Below, one piece after another: positions 7,599 through 16,751 of a DNA stretch of 64,000 nt (within the stretch, counting starts at the first letter, position 1; each line of letters starts with the position of its first letter). The notes beneath the pieces are model-generated. The model was not told where the DNA came from. It saw nothing but the letters and a program-made list of their open reading frames with translations, and did not search any database. A program made the translations under genes and the position numbers. This stretch comes from Streptomyces sp. A1136. GTDB taxonomy: Bacteria; Actinomycetota; Actinomycetes; Streptomycetales; Streptomycetaceae. The DNA lies in NCBI RefSeq assembly GCF_004795055.1, contig NZ_SSBJ01000003.1:62001-126000 (forward strand), read 5' to 3'.

Positions 7599-9785
7599 GT
7601 GACGGCGAGACCCGACAGCGGCAGCCCGACCACCGACGCCTTGGTCCGGGTGCTCGCACGGGCCGCCATGTCCGCCGTGGAGGCCGTGGGCGGCTACGCG
7701 GGCGGGGTGTACCTGCGCACGCGCACGGACGGGCTGTTGCGGTTGGCCGCGCTGGAGGGGCTCCCGGGCCGGCTGTTCCGGCCGTGGTGGCGGATGCACG
7801 TGAACCGTCCGTATCCCGTCGCGGAGGCGTTCCGTTCGGGGCAGGCGGTGCACCTGCCCGACGCCGAGTCGGCGATGCGGCGCTTCCCCCAGCTGACGGC
7901 CGGGCTGCCGTTCACGTTCGGCTCGCTGTACGAGCCCGTCACCGCCGGGGACGAGCGGTTCGGGGTGCTGATGGTGCTGCGGCCGGCGACGCCCGGCGTC
8001 GCGGTCGAGCCGGAGCATCGGGAACGGATGCGGAACGTCGCGGCGCGGCTGGCGGCCGAGCTGGCGGCGCTCACCGCGGGCGGCGAGCCGGTGCTCTGGG
8101 ACGGCGATCCCTTCTCCCCGCCGCCGCCCGTCCCCCGGGGCGGTGCGGAGACGGCCGTGGACCGCCTCGCACAGGCCGTGCTGTCGATGGACCGCCAGGG
8201 CAGGATCCGCTACGCGAACGCCGCCGCCGCGGCCCTCTCCGCCACCGAGGGGCGGCCGCTGCTCGGGGAGGTGCTGTGGGAGGCCCTGCCCTGGCTCGGT
8301 CATCCGGCGTACGAGGACCACTTCCGCGCGGTCTTCATGGCCCGCGAACCGGTCCACTTCGTGGCGCGGCAGGGACACCCCCCGGCCGGGACGTGGCTGT
8401 CGGTGGGACTGTACCCGGGGCCCGACGGGGTCACGGTGACGGTGGGCTCCGCCGGGTCGGACCGGTACGCCCCGGGGACGGAGGGGTCCGGCTCCCCTGC
8501 CGAAGGGTCCTCCTCCGCCCTGTACCGGCCGGTGGCGCTGGCGATCGCGCTGACCGAGGCGGTGACCGCCCGCCAGGTGTCGGCGGTGGTGACCGAGGAA
8601 CTGCTGCCGGCCTTCGGCGGTCGCCAGCTGGCGATCTACCTGCTGGACGAACGCCATCTGCACCTGGCGTGGGAGACCGGCTTCCCGCGCGGGTTCCTGG
8701 ACCGCTTCGACGGAGTGGGCCTGGACGTGCGACTGCCCGGCGTGGAGACCCTGACGACGGGCCGTCCGCTGTTCTTCGAGTCGATGGAGCACCTGGCCGC
8801 GGCCTACCCGGGGATTCCCCTCGACACCCATGTGGGGGCCCGCGCGTTCCTGCCGTTGATCGCCTCGGGCCGCCCGGTGGGCTCCTGCATCCTCGGCTTC
8901 GACACACCGCGCGGCTTCGGCGCGGAGGAGCGCACGGTGCTCACCGCGCTGGCGGGGTTGATCGCGCAGGCCCTGGAGCGGGCCCGGCGCTACGACAGCG
9001 AGGCGGCGCTGGCCCGCGGGCTCCAGTCGGCGCTGCTGCCGCACCGGCTGCCGGTGCGCGACCACGTGGTCACCGTGGGCCGGTACCTGCCCGGGACGGT
9101 CGGCATGGACGTCGGCGGCGACTGGTACGACGTCGCTGAGACCGGCCCGGACACCCTGGCCCTGGTCATCGGCGACGTCCAGGGCCACGGGGTGGCCGCC
9201 GCGGCCACGATGGGGCAGCTGCGCAGCGCGGTACGGGCCTTCGCACTGGGCGGCAACGCGCCGGAGCAGGTGGTGCGCGGCACCAATCGACTGTTGATCG
9301 ACTTGGACCCCGGCCAGATCGCGAGCTGCTGCTACGTCGAACTCGACCGCACCACGGGACGGGCCCGGGCCGTCCGCGCCGGCCACCCCCAACCGCTGCT
9401 GCGCCATCCCGGCGGCCGGACGGAGGTGCTGAACCTGCGGGGCGGGGTGGTGCTCGGTGTCGACGCGGCCGCCTCGTACCCCGTGACGGAGTTCGCGTTG
9501 GAGCCGGGAGCGCTGCTCGCCCTGTACACGGACGGCCTGGTGGAGGTGCCGGGCACCGACATCGACGCCGGGGTGGAACGGCTGCGGGTCGCGCTGGCGG
9601 CCGCCCGCCCCGTCCCGCTGACCGAGACGGCCGACCGGCTGGCGGGCGGGGCCGGCGCCACCGGTGACCGGCCCGACGACATCGCCCTGCTGCTGGCGTG
9701 GCGCACCGGACCGACCGAGAGGGCCCGCGGTGGTCACGAACGGGCGCCCGCTCGGCAAAGCGGAGGAAAATTCACGCTGATCTAG
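7599..9785 (+). CDS. SpoIIE-type PP2C phosphatase with GAF-PAS-GAF sensor domains
   Basis: A 728-aa regulatory phosphatase. Domain order is an N-terminal GAF-like domain (about 10-150), PAS (about 187-284, with 'RIRYANAAAAALSATEG'), GAF (about 311-464) and the PP2C/SpoIIE catalytic domain (about 467-700). The last shows the metal-binding 'DVGGDWYDV', 'GDVQGHGVAAAA' and 'LYTDGLVEVPG'. Proteins of this kind usually dephosphorylate anti-anti-sigma factors and so switch partner sigma factors. No sigma, STAS or HATPase gene is adjacent. The start is taken as GTG 7599, just after the divergent promoter region; an internal ATG about 20 codons on is possible. Confidence 0.85.
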   Translation: MTARPDSGSPTTDALVRVLARAAMSAVEAVGGYAGGVYLRTRTDGLLRLAALEGLPGRLFRPWWRMHVNRPYPVAEAFRSGQAVHLPDAESAMRRFPQLTAGLPFTFGSLYEPVTAGDERFGVLMVLRPATPGVAVEPEHRERMRNVAARLAAELAALTAGGEPVLWDGDPFSPPPPVPRGGAETAVDRLAQAVLSMDRQGRIRYANAAAAALSATEGRPLLGEVLWEALPWLGHPAYEDHFRAVFMAREPVHFVARQGHPPAGTWLSVGLYPGPDGVTVTVGSAGSDRYAPGTEGSGSPAEGSSSALYRPVALAIALTEAVTARQVSAVVTEELLPAFGGRQLAIYLLDERHLHLAWETGFPRGFLDRFDGVGLDVRLPGVETLTTGRPLFFESMEHLAAAYPGIPLDTHVGARAFLPLIASGRPVGSCILGFDTPRGFGAEERTVLTALAGLIAQALERARRYDSEAALARGLQSALLPHRLPVRDHVVTVGRYLPGTVGMDVGGDWYDVAETGPDTLALVIGDVQGHGVAAAATMGQLRSAVRAFALGGNAPEQVVRGTNRLLIDLDPGQIASCCYVELDRTTGRARAVRAGHPQPLLRHPGGRTEVLNLRGGVVLGVDAAASYPVTEFALEPGALLALYTDGLVEVPGTDIDAGVERLRVALAAARPVPLTETADRLAGGAGATGDRPDDIALLLAWRTGPTERARGGHERAPARQSGGKFTLI

Positions 9786-10019
9786 GTGCGGTTCCCGTAC
9801 CCCCGCCGGGGCAGTATTTACGCCGCCTTGACGCCGGAAAGGGGTTACCGACGGTCCGCGGACAAGGGAATCCGCACATGAACAGCTCTTGACCTGCGGA
9901 TCTCGCGGAGATTGCATGACGGCCCGGGAGCCACTGGAACACCCTGCTCACCACCGCCCCGGAGGCGATACCGCTCCCGCGCTCACTCCCCCGCATCTGC
10001 CGATCGGAACACCGCACCG

Positions 10020-11444
10020 ATGACTGACACGATCAGCGCCCCGCAAGCCCTCGCCCCGGCGACCGCGCCCGTCCCCCAAAAACTGAAGCGTTCCATCGGC
10101 GTGGTCGGCGGAACGCTGCTCACGCTCTCGTGCGTGACACCCGCCTCGACGCTCTTCGTGGTCGTTCCCGACCTGTTCGCCGGCCTCGGCACCTGGACCG
10201 CCCTCACCATCGCCATCGGCTCGCTGCTCTGTATCGGCGTGGCGTTCTGTTACTCGGAGCTGGGCACACTCATCCCCAGCGCCGGCGGCGAGTACGCGAT
10301 GGTGTCGACCATGGCGGGCAAGCTCGCGGGCTGGCTGGTCTTCGTGCTCTCGTTGCTGGTCGTGATGATCGTGCCGCCCGTGATCGCCATGGGCACGGCC
10401 GACTACCTGGCCCCGGTGGTCCACATACCCGCCCCGGTCGCCGGTGGCGCCGTGATGCTGCTCGCCACCCTCGCCGGCCTGCTGGACCTGAGGGCCAACG
10501 CCTGGATCACCGGCATCTTCCTGGTGCTGGAGGTCGTGGCCGCGGCGCTGGTCGCCGTGCTCGGCTTCGCCCACAGCGAGCGGGGCGCCGACGCGCTGGT
10601 GCACGGCTCGGTGGCCGCCGAGGGCGGCGGCACGTCGACGGTGACGGCGATGATGGTCGTCTCCGGTCTCGCGATCGCCCTGTTCGTCACCCAGGGGTTC
10701 TCGACGGCCGTCTACCTGTCGGAGGAGCTGGAGAAGCCGCGCCGCAACGTCCCCCGGACGGTGCTCGCCACCCTCGCCATCTCCACCGCCGTGATCCTGG
10801 TCCCGGTCATCGCCATCACCGTGGGCGCCCCGGACCTGGACGCGCTGAGCGCCGGGGACCTCGGCGGGATGGTCACCGCCTGGTCGAACTCGGCCGTCGG
10901 CACCTTCGTGAGCCTGTGCGTCGCCCTCGCCATCATCAACGCGGGCATCGTCATGGTCATCCAGAACTCCCGCGTGCTGTTCGCCTCGGCCCGTGACAAG
11001 GCGTGGCCGGAGCCGGTCAACAACGCCCTGGCCAAGCTCGGTCGCTTCGGCTCGCCGTGGGTGGCGACGCTGCTGGTCGGGCTCCCGGGCGCCGCGATGT
11101 GCTTCGTCAACCTGGACACGCTGTACGGGGTGACCGGCGTCTCGGTGACCGGCATGTACCTGCTGGTCGCCGTGGCCGCGCTGTTCTGCCGTCGCGGGGC
11201 GCACCGCGAGAAGGCCGCCTGGCGCATGCCGCTGTGGCCGGCCGTGCCGGTGCTGCTGATCGCGGTGTTCGCCTACATCCTCACGCAGCAGGAGACGCGC
11301 TACCTGCTGTGGACGGGCGGGATCACCGCGGTGGCGACCCTGTACTGGGCCCTGTACCTGCGTCCGCGCCAGGACAGCCGCTGGCTGGTGAGCATTCCGG
11401 AGGACGCCGAGGACGAGGCGGAGGCCGCGGTAACCGCCGCGTAG
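10020..11444 (+). CDS. APC-superfamily amino-acid/polyamine permease
   Basis: A 474-aa integral membrane protein with about 12 hydrophobic helices, of the APC amino-acid transporter superfamily. The first helix carries the family pattern 'GVVGGTLLTLSCVTPAS'; a charged cytoplasmic loop 'YLSEELEKPRRNVPRT' near residue 240 is also typical. It probably imports an amino acid, GABA or a related amine by cation symport; the substrate cannot be read. The ATG at 10020 is preceded by a 234-bp gap in which no further gene is seen. It ends at a strong bidirectional terminator shared with the GH15 gene. Confidence 0.85.
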   Translation: MTDTISAPQALAPATAPVPQKLKRSIGVVGGTLLTLSCVTPASTLFVVVPDLFAGLGTWTALTIAIGSLLCIGVAFCYSELGTLIPSAGGEYAMVSTMAGKLAGWLVFVLSLLVVMIVPPVIAMGTADYLAPVVHIPAPVAGGAVMLLATLAGLLDLRANAWITGIFLVLEVVAAALVAVLGFAHSERGADALVHGSVAAEGGGTSTVTAMMVVSGLAIALFVTQGFSTAVYLSEELEKPRRNVPRTVLATLAISTAVILVPVIAITVGAPDLDALSAGDLGGMVTAWSNSAVGTFVSLCVALAIINAGIVMVIQNSRVLFASARDKAWPEPVNNALAKLGRFGSPWVATLLVGLPGAAMCFVNLDTLYGVTGVSVTGMYLLVAVAALFCRRGAHREKAAWRMPLWPAVPVLLIAVFAYILTQQETRYLLWTGGITAVATLYWALYLRPRQDSRWLVSIPEDAEDEAEAAVTAA

Positions 11445-11504
11445 CGTCCGCTCGCGGCGGGGTCGCCCGGCCCGCGGGGTGCGGGCCGTGGCGGAGCGTC
11501 CGAT

Positions 11505-11546
11505 CGACGGTGCCGGTGCCGGGGGTTCCCGGCACCGGCACCGTCG
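11505..11546. terminator. Bidirectional terminator, perfect 19-bp stem
   Basis: Arms 11505-11523 and 11528-11546 are exact reverse complements around the loop GGTT. It sits between the convergent permease and GH15 genes, 2 bp from the GH15 stop, and should stop both transcripts. Confidence 0.85.
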
Positions 11547-11548
11547 TA

Positions 11549-13342
11549 TCAGTCCCGGGGCGGCCCCCAGCCGAGCAGGAGCGCGGTGCTGACCAGCCCG
11601 ATGTGGCTGAACGCCTGCGGGAAGTTGCCGAGCTGGCGACCGGCGACGGGGTCGTACTCCTCGGCCAGCAGGCCCACGTCGTTGCAGACGTCCAGCAGCC
11701 GCTCGAACAGCTCGCGCGCCTCCTTGCTCCGGTCCGTCAGGTGCAGGGCGTCCGCCAGCCAGAAGGAGCAGGCGAGGAAGACGCCTTCGTCGCCGGGCAG
11801 TCCGTCGACGGAGGGACCCTCCGTGCTGTAGCGGCGGACGAACCCGCTCGCGCCGAGTTCGTCGCGCACCGCGTCGACGGTCCCGATCACACGCGGGTCG
11901 TCGGGGGGCAGGAACCCGACCCTGGGGATGAGCAGGGTCGCGGCGTCCAGTTCGCGCGAGCCGTAGTACTGGGTGAAGGTGTTGCGCTCGCTGTCGTACG
12001 CGTTCGCGCACACGTCGGCGTGGACCTCGTCCCGCATGGCCCGCCAGCGTTCCACGTCACCCGGCAGCGAGGGGTCGTGTTCCAGCGTCCTGACGGCGCG
12101 GTCGGCGGCGACCCAGGCCATCACCTTGGAGTGGGTGAAGTGCCGGCGGGGTCCGCGGACCTCCCATAGCCCTTCGTCGGGCATGCGCCAGTGGCGCTCC
12201 AGGAAGTCGAGGAGCGCGAGCTGGATGCTCCAGGCGTGCCGTTCGGTGGGGAGCCCGGCGACCCGCGCCAGGTAGAGGGCGTCCAGGACCTCCCCGTACA
12301 CGTCCAGTTGGAGTTGGTCCACGGCCGCGTTGCCCAGGCGGACCGGGGCGGACCCGGCGTAGCCGCGCAGCCAGGGGAGGTCGGTCTCGGGAATCCTGCG
12401 CTCACCCGCGATCCCGTACATGATCTGGAGGTCGGCGGGGTCGCCGGCCACGGCGCGCAGCAGCCAGGCCCGCCAGTCGCGGGCCTCGTCGTGGAAGCCG
12501 GTGGCCAGCAGGGAGCCCAGGGTGAGCGTGGCGTCGCGGAGCCAGCAGTAGCGGTAGTCCCAGTTGCGCACGCCCCCGATTTCCTCGGGGAGGGAAGTCG
12601 TCGCGGCGGCGGCGATGCCGCCGGTCGGCGCGTAGGTCAGTGCCTTGAGGGTGATCAGGGAGCGGACGACGGCTTCCCGGTACGGGCCCACGTAGGCGCA
12701 TCGGGAGGCCCAGTCGCGCCAGTCGGCCAGGCTCTGTTCGAGCGCCTCGTACGGGTCGAGGGGCGTGGGTCGCGGCTCGTGCGAGGGGTGCCAGGTCAGG
12801 ACGAAGGCGACCTGTTCGCCGGCGGCGACGGTGAACTCGGAGCGGGTGCTGTTGCCCTGCCCCCAGGTGCGTACGGGCGGCACGCTGCGGAACCAGGCGG
12901 AGTCGGGTCCGGCGATGGCGACCCGGTCTCCGTCGCGTCGCCGGACCCAGGGGACGATGCTGCCGTAGTCGAACCGCAGACGCAGGGTGCTGCGCACGGT
13001 GACCTCGCCGGACACCCCTTCGACGATCCGCATGACATCGGGCATGACATCGCGTTGCGGCATGAAGTCGGTGACCTTGACCGTGCCGTCCTCGGTCTCC
13101 CAGAAGGTCTCCAGGATGAGCGAGTCGTCGACGTAGGCGCGTCGGGTGCACCCTTCGCCCTCCGCGGCGCCCGCCGGGGCGATGCGCCAGTGGCCGTTCT
13201 CCTCGTCGCCCAGGAGGGAGGCGAAGCAGGCGGCCGAATCGAAGCGGGGCAGGCACAGCCAGTCGATGGACCCGTCCCGGCCGACCAGCGCACTGGTCAT
13301 CAGGTCGCCGATGAGTGCGTAGTCTTCGATGGGTTGTGTCAT
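11549..13342 (-). CDS. Glycoside hydrolase family 15 (glucoamylase/trehalase-type)
   Basis: A 597-aa GH15 enzyme of the cytosolic actinobacterial type, without a signal peptide. The N-terminal beta-sandwich begins 'IEDYALIGDLMTSALV' and 'GSIDWLCLPRFDS'. The (alpha/alpha)6 barrel has the hallmark 'NWDYRYCWLRDA' near residue 260, 'LWEVRGPRRHFTHSK' near 390 with a likely acid glutamate, and 'EEYDPVAGRQLGNFPQAFSH' near 557 with the second glutamate. In mycobacteria this subgroup includes alpha,alpha-trehalases, so trehalose or a maltodextrin is the likely substrate. The start is ATG 13342. A DoxX gene lies 91 bp upstream on the same strand. Confidence 0.88.
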   Translation of the reverse strand: MTQPIEDYALIGDLMTSALVGRDGSIDWLCLPRFDSAACFASLLGDEENGHWRIAPAGAAEGEGCTRRAYVDDSLILETFWETEDGTVKVTDFMPQRDVMPDVMRIVEGVSGEVTVRSTLRLRFDYGSIVPWVRRRDGDRVAIAGPDSAWFRSVPPVRTWGQGNSTRSEFTVAAGEQVAFVLTWHPSHEPRPTPLDPYEALEQSLADWRDWASRCAYVGPYREAVVRSLITLKALTYAPTGGIAAAATTSLPEEIGGVRNWDYRYCWLRDATLTLGSLLATGFHDEARDWRAWLLRAVAGDPADLQIMYGIAGERRIPETDLPWLRGYAGSAPVRLGNAAVDQLQLDVYGEVLDALYLARVAGLPTERHAWSIQLALLDFLERHWRMPDEGLWEVRGPRRHFTHSKVMAWVAADRAVRTLEHDPSLPGDVERWRAMRDEVHADVCANAYDSERNTFTQYYGSRELDAATLLIPRVGFLPPDDPRVIGTVDAVRDELGASGFVRRYSTEGPSVDGLPGDEGVFLACSFWLADALHLTDRSKEARELFERLLDVCNDVGLLAEEYDPVAGRQLGNFPQAFSHIGLVSTALLLGWGPPRD

Positions 13343-13433
13343 TTGTGCGACCTTCCCCTGAACGCGGGGGGCCAATCAGGTCCGTGCGCCGCTCGGGTCC
13401 CGTGGGGCTCGTGGGGGAGGCGGGACCGCGTCG

Positions 13434-14009
13434 TCAGTTCCGTACGAGGAGCAGTGCCGCCCCGATGGCCACGCCGAGGGCGGCGGCGAGGACGCGGTGG
13501 GCCGGGCGGGGCGTCCGCAGCGCCGTGACGGGCAGCAGGCGGTCGGCGGCGTAACGGCCGGGGCCGGTGAGGGCGAGGGCGGCGGCGCCGACGGTCAGCA
13601 GCAGTTCGTACTCGATGCCCTTGGGCGCGAAGAACGATCCGGCGCCGTGCACGGCGATCGCGTTGATCATGGTCCCGACGACGGCGGCACCGGCGAGCGG
13701 GGTGAGCAGCCCGGCGGCGAGGCCGAGACCGCCGAGGGTCTCGGTGAGACCGGCGAGCGCGGCCATGGCGTCACCGGCCGGGTAGCCGCTCGCGGTGAAG
13801 AAGCGGCCGGTGCCGCTGATGCCGCCGCCGTCGAACCAGCCGAACAGCTTCTGGCTGCCGTGGGCGGCCATGGTGAGGCCGAGGACCAGGCGCAGGAGCA
13901 GCAGGCCGACGTCGTGGACGGCGGAGGCGGTCGCGGGGGCAGGGATGGAGGCGGGGGTGGCCGGGGCGGTGGCCGGAGCCGTCGTCTTGGTGGCGGAGGC
14001 GCTGGTCAT
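13434..14009 (-). CDS. DoxX-family membrane protein
   Basis: A 191-aa membrane protein of the DoxX/DoxD family with four to five hydrophobic helices. It starts at ATG 14009 behind the ribosome-binding sequence GGAAGGA. After an Ala/Thr/Pro-rich N-terminus of about 40 residues comes the typical 'LLLRLVLGLTMAAHGSQKLF'. Relatives are linked to quinone or thiol redox stress, often under MarR/HxlR control. Here the gene is divergent from a MarR regulator with two operator-like sites between them. A role in tolerance to electrophiles or quinones is therefore plausible but inferred. Confidence 0.83.
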   Translation of the reverse strand: MTSASATKTTAPATAPATPASIPAPATASAVHDVGLLLLRLVLGLTMAAHGSQKLFGWFDGGGISGTGRFFTASGYPAGDAMAALAGLTETLGGLGLAAGLLTPLAGAAVVGTMINAIAVHGAGSFFAPKGIEYELLLTVGAAALALTGPGRYAADRLLPVTALRTPRPAHRVLAAALGVAIGAALLLVRN

Positions 14010-14045
14010 GGGGAATCCTTCCGGTCGGCGGCGGTTCACGTTTTT

Positions 14046-14100
14046 GTTCAAATTCGAACCGTCGGTTCCACGACCCTAAGCCATTGATTCAAATTGGAAC
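14046..14100. promoter_or_regulatory. Two MarR-type operator sites in the doxX/marR intergenic region
   Basis: GTTCAAATTCGAAC (14046-14059) and ATTCAAATTGGAAC (14087-14100) are near-identical, nearly symmetrical TTCAAATT-N-GAA boxes. Their starts are 41 bp apart, about four helical turns, so both lie on one face of the DNA. They sit between the divergent DoxX and MarR genes and are much more AT-rich than their surroundings. The second box overlaps the likely MarR promoter. Binding by the MarR protein is inferred. Confidence 0.65.
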
Positions 14101-14114
14101 AACACGTGTAGGCT
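14084..14114 (+). promoter_or_regulatory. Likely leaderless promoter of the MarR gene
   Basis: A -35-like TTGATT (14084-14089) and a -10 TAGGCT (14109-14114) are spaced 19 bp. The ATG at 14121 starts 6 nt after the -10, so transcription should begin at or next to the start codon, giving a leaderless mRNA. The -35 overlaps the second operator box. Confidence 0.45.
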
Positions 14115-14120
14115 GGTGTC

Positions 14121-14585
14121 ATGGCTGGGACGAGATGGTTGGACGAACGCGAAATGCGTGCCTGGAGCGGCTTCCTCGCCGCCTCCGCCCTGGTGAACCG
14201 CCGCCTCGACCAGCAACTCAAGGAGGACGCCGGGCTCTCGCACCCCCAGTACGAGATCCTCGTCCGGCTCGCCGCCGCGCCCGACCGCGAACTGCGGATG
14301 ACCGAGTTGGCCAACGGGCTGATCAACTCCAAGAGCGGGCTGACCTACCAGATCACCCAGATGGAGAAGGCGGGTCTGGTCCGCCGCCGCAGTTGCCCCT
14401 CGGACGTGCGCGGCGTCTTCGCCGTCCTCACGGAGGCCGGGCTGGCCCGGCTGGAGGAGGCGGCGCCGGGCCACGTGGCGACCGTCCGCGAGATCCTCGT
14501 CGACGTCCTGACCCCCGAACAGCTCGACGCGCTGGCGGCCGGCCTCGGAGAGGTCGGCCGCCGGCTCAGGGAACAGGGCGCCTGA
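14121..14585 (+). CDS. MarR-family transcriptional regulator
   Basis: A 154-aa winged-helix MarR protein. The recognition region is 'LANGLINSKSGLTYQITQME' at about residues 60-80, followed by the wing 'RRRSCPSDVRGVFAVLTEAG' at about 90-110. It is probably a dimeric repressor that senses a small aromatic or oxidising ligand. It is divergent from a DoxX gene with paired operator-like sites between them, which points to control of that gene and of itself. Confidence 0.88.
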   Translation: MAGTRWLDEREMRAWSGFLAASALVNRRLDQQLKEDAGLSHPQYEILVRLAAAPDRELRMTELANGLINSKSGLTYQITQMEKAGLVRRRSCPSDVRGVFAVLTEAGLARLEEAAPGHVATVREILVDVLTPEQLDALAAGLGEVGRRLREQGA

Positions 14586-14588
14586 GAC

Positions 14589-14612
14589 GCCGCCGGCCGG
14601 GGCACCGGCGGC
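14589..14612. terminator. Hairpin between convergent MarR and fasciclin genes
   Basis: An 8-bp perfect stem (14589-14596 with 14605-14612) with an 8-nt loop fills most of the 32-bp gap between the two convergent genes. It is probably a bidirectional terminator. Confidence 0.5.
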
Positions 14613-14617
14613 CGCCG

Positions 14618-15265
14618 TCACTGCTTGGGCATCAGGACGGTGTCGACGATGTACACGTTGGCGTTGGCGGTCTTGACGTTGCCGCAGACCACGTTCGCGC
14701 TGTCGTCGACCTTGTATGCGGTACCGGAACCACTGGTCGTGATCATGCCCTTCTGGAGGGTTTCGAAGGAGCCGTTCTCCAACTGCTCGGGCGCGAGCGC
14801 CTGCCCGACGACGTGGTAGGTGAGGATCTTCGTCAGGGTGGCCTTGTCGGCGAGGACCTTGTCCAGGTCGGCCTTCGGAATCTTCGCGAAGGCGTCGTTC
14901 GTCGGCGCGAACACGGTGATGTCCTTGGCGTTGTTGAGCGTGTCCACCAGCCCGGCCTTCTTGACGGCCGTGACGAGCGTGGACAGCGCCGGGTTGTTCG
15001 AGGCCGCGGTCGCGACCGGGTCCTTGGCCATCCCGTCGAAGGAACCCGCGCCTTCCTTGGGCACGCCGGCGCAGGCCGGACCGAACGGCGCGTCCACCGC
15101 CGCGGCCGGTGCGGAGGCGTCGGCCGCGGGATCGGCCGGCGCGGAGGCGGCACTCCCCGCGCCCGACGCCTGGTCCGAACCGGAGGAACAGGCGGCGAGG
15201 GCGAAGGGGAGGGTGGCCGCGGCGGCGAGGACGAGGGCCGTGCGGCGGAGACGAAGGCTGTTCAC
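14618..15265 (-). CDS. Fasciclin-domain lipoprotein (MPT70-like)
   Basis: A 215-aa exported lipoprotein. A twin-arginine-poor signal peptide ends in the lipobox 'LPFALAAC', followed by a Ser/Ala/Pro linker to about residue 75. A single fasciclin (FAS1) domain follows, with the H1 box 'DITVFAPTNDAFAKIP' and the H2 box 'LTYHVVGQAL'. Such domains mediate adhesion or protein contacts at the cell surface; the closest well-known relatives are mycobacterial MPT70/MPT83. I chose GTG 15265 because the signal peptide begins there. It is convergent with the MarR gene. No linked partner is evident. Confidence 0.87.
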   Translation of the reverse strand: MNSLRLRRTALVLAAAATLPFALAACSSGSDQASGAGSAASAPADPAADASAPAAAVDAPFGPACAGVPKEGAGSFDGMAKDPVATAASNNPALSTLVTAVKKAGLVDTLNNAKDITVFAPTNDAFAKIPKADLDKVLADKATLTKILTYHVVGQALAPEQLENGSFETLQKGMITTSGSGTAYKVDDSANVVCGNVKTANANVYIVDTVLMPKQ

Positions 15266-15608
15266 GAGGGTCGCTCTCCTTGCTGTGACGGCCCGCGTGG
15301 TGGCCGTCCGGACGAGGGGTGGGAGGTGGTCGACGGTGGCTCGGTCGATCCCCACGCCGGGTCTTCGGCGCCGTCGGGCGTTCGGATTGCCCCTTCACCC
15401 CCGAGGGCGACGGGGGGCCAGTACCGCGCCCGCCCGCAGGGCGTCCGGCACTCCGAGGTGGGACGCTGGAAGTGGCTGTCCCCGCCCCGGGAGCCAGGCC
15501 CGCCGTCCGGTTCGGCGCCGCCCTGTGGGGTGTCGTCCCCGGCCTGGGGCCGCCTACCGTCAGCATGGACAGACACGCGCACCACACCAGCCGCACCGGG
15601 AGATTCTC
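15266..15608. other. Intergenic region between the fasciclin gene and dhaK
   Basis: This divergent 343-bp gap must hold the promoters of the fasciclin lipoprotein and of dhaKLM. I find no convincing gene, repeat or strong inverted repeat in it. The last 60 bp before dhaK are the least GC-biased part. Confidence 0.5.
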
Positions 15609-16613
15609 GTGAAGATGCTGATCAACAGTGCCGAGACCGTCGTCGCCGACGCGCTGCGCGGGCTGGCCGCCGCGCACCCCGACCTGGACGTCGACGTCGA
15701 GCGCCGGGTCGTCGTAAGGCGGGACGCGAAGACGGGCGGACGGGTCGGACTGGTCTCCGGGGGCGGTTCGGGCCACGAGCCGCTGCACGCCGGGTTCGTG
15801 GGCCCGGGCATGCTGTCGGCCGCGTGCCCCGGCGAGGTCTTCACGTCGCCGGTGCCCGACCAGATGGTGCGGGCCGCCGCGGCGGTCGACTCCGGGCAGG
15901 GCGTGCTGTTCGTCGTCAAGAACTACACGGGCGACGTGCTGAACTTCGAGATGGCCGCCGACCTCGCGGGCGAGGACGGTGTGCGGGTCGAGCAGGTGCT
16001 GGTCAACGATGACGTCGCCGTCACCGACAGCCTGTACACCGCCGGGCGGCGCGGTACCGGTGCGACGCTGTTCGTGGAGAAGATCGCCGGGGCGGCCGCC
16101 GAGGAGGGCGCGCCCCTGGATCAGGTCGCGGCGCTCGCCCGCCGGGTCAACGAGTCCTCGCGGAGCTTCGGTGTCGCGCTGAGCGCCGTCACCACGCCCG
16201 CGAAGGGCAGTCCCACCTTCGACCTTCCCGTCGGCGAGCTCGAACTGGGCATCGGGATCCACGGGGAGCCCGGCCGGGAGCGGCGGGCGATGATGACGGC
16301 GCGGGAGATCGCGGACGTGGCGGTGGGCGCCGTACTGGACGACCTGGCGCAGGTGGGCCCCGCCGACGGGCCGGTGATCGCGCTGGTCAACGGGATGGGC
16401 GGGACCCCGCTGCTGGAGCTGTACGGGTTCCACGCGGAGGTGGCCCGGGTGCTGTCCGAGCGCGGGGTGCCGGTCGCCAGGAGCCTGGTCGGCAACTACG
16501 TCACCTCCCTGGACATGGCGGGGTGCTCGGTGTCCCTGTGCCGGGCCGACGAGGAACTGCTGCGGCTGTGGGACGCCCCGGTCCAGACCGCCGCCCTGCG
16601 GTGGGGGCGGTGA
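15609..16613 (+). CDS. dhaK: PTS-type dihydroxyacetone kinase, DhaK subunit
   Basis: A 334-aa DhaK, which binds dihydroxyacetone covalently through a histidine for phosphorylation by DhaL. The glycine-rich 'SGGGSGHEPLHAGFVG' lies near residue 55. The substrate histidine is in 'GIGIHGEPG' at residue 218, the same number as in Escherichia coli DhaK. The GTG at 15609 gives the family start 'VKMLINSAE'; the ATG two codons on is the alternative. It is the first gene of a dhaK-dhaL-dhaM operon in which phosphate comes from the sugar phosphotransferase system instead of ATP. Confidence 0.95.
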   Translation: MKMLINSAETVVADALRGLAAAHPDLDVDVERRVVVRRDAKTGGRVGLVSGGGSGHEPLHAGFVGPGMLSAACPGEVFTSPVPDQMVRAAAAVDSGQGVLFVVKNYTGDVLNFEMAADLAGEDGVRVEQVLVNDDVAVTDSLYTAGRRGTGATLFVEKIAGAAAEEGAPLDQVAALARRVNESSRSFGVALSAVTTPAKGSPTFDLPVGELELGIGIHGEPGRERRAMMTAREIADVAVGAVLDDLAQVGPADGPVIALVNGMGGTPLLELYGFHAEVARVLSERGVPVARSLVGNYVTSLDMAGCSVSLCRADEELLRLWDAPVQTAALRWGR

Positions 16614-16751
16614 GCGGCGGTCGGTCGGCCGGTCCCCGCTCCCCGTCGAAGGGCACGCGAGGGACTCCTCGTCAAAGCCCCGTCCGCGCGTCCGCGGATC
16701 GTATGGTGGCGGTGCTGGACCGGTCGGGCGGACGTGAGGCGAGGAGATCCG

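Noticed and set aside
6744..9917. A 1057-codon open frame on the minus strand
   Set aside because: Only its last 235 codons (the methyltransferase) look like protein. The rest is antisense to the PP2C phosphatase gene and has the Arg/Gly/Pro-rich composition of a GC-bias shadow.
9786..10019. Riboswitch or small RNA upstream of the APC permease
   Set aside because: I looked for conserved riboswitch cores and strong stems and found none. Only weak -35-like TTGAC stretches are seen.
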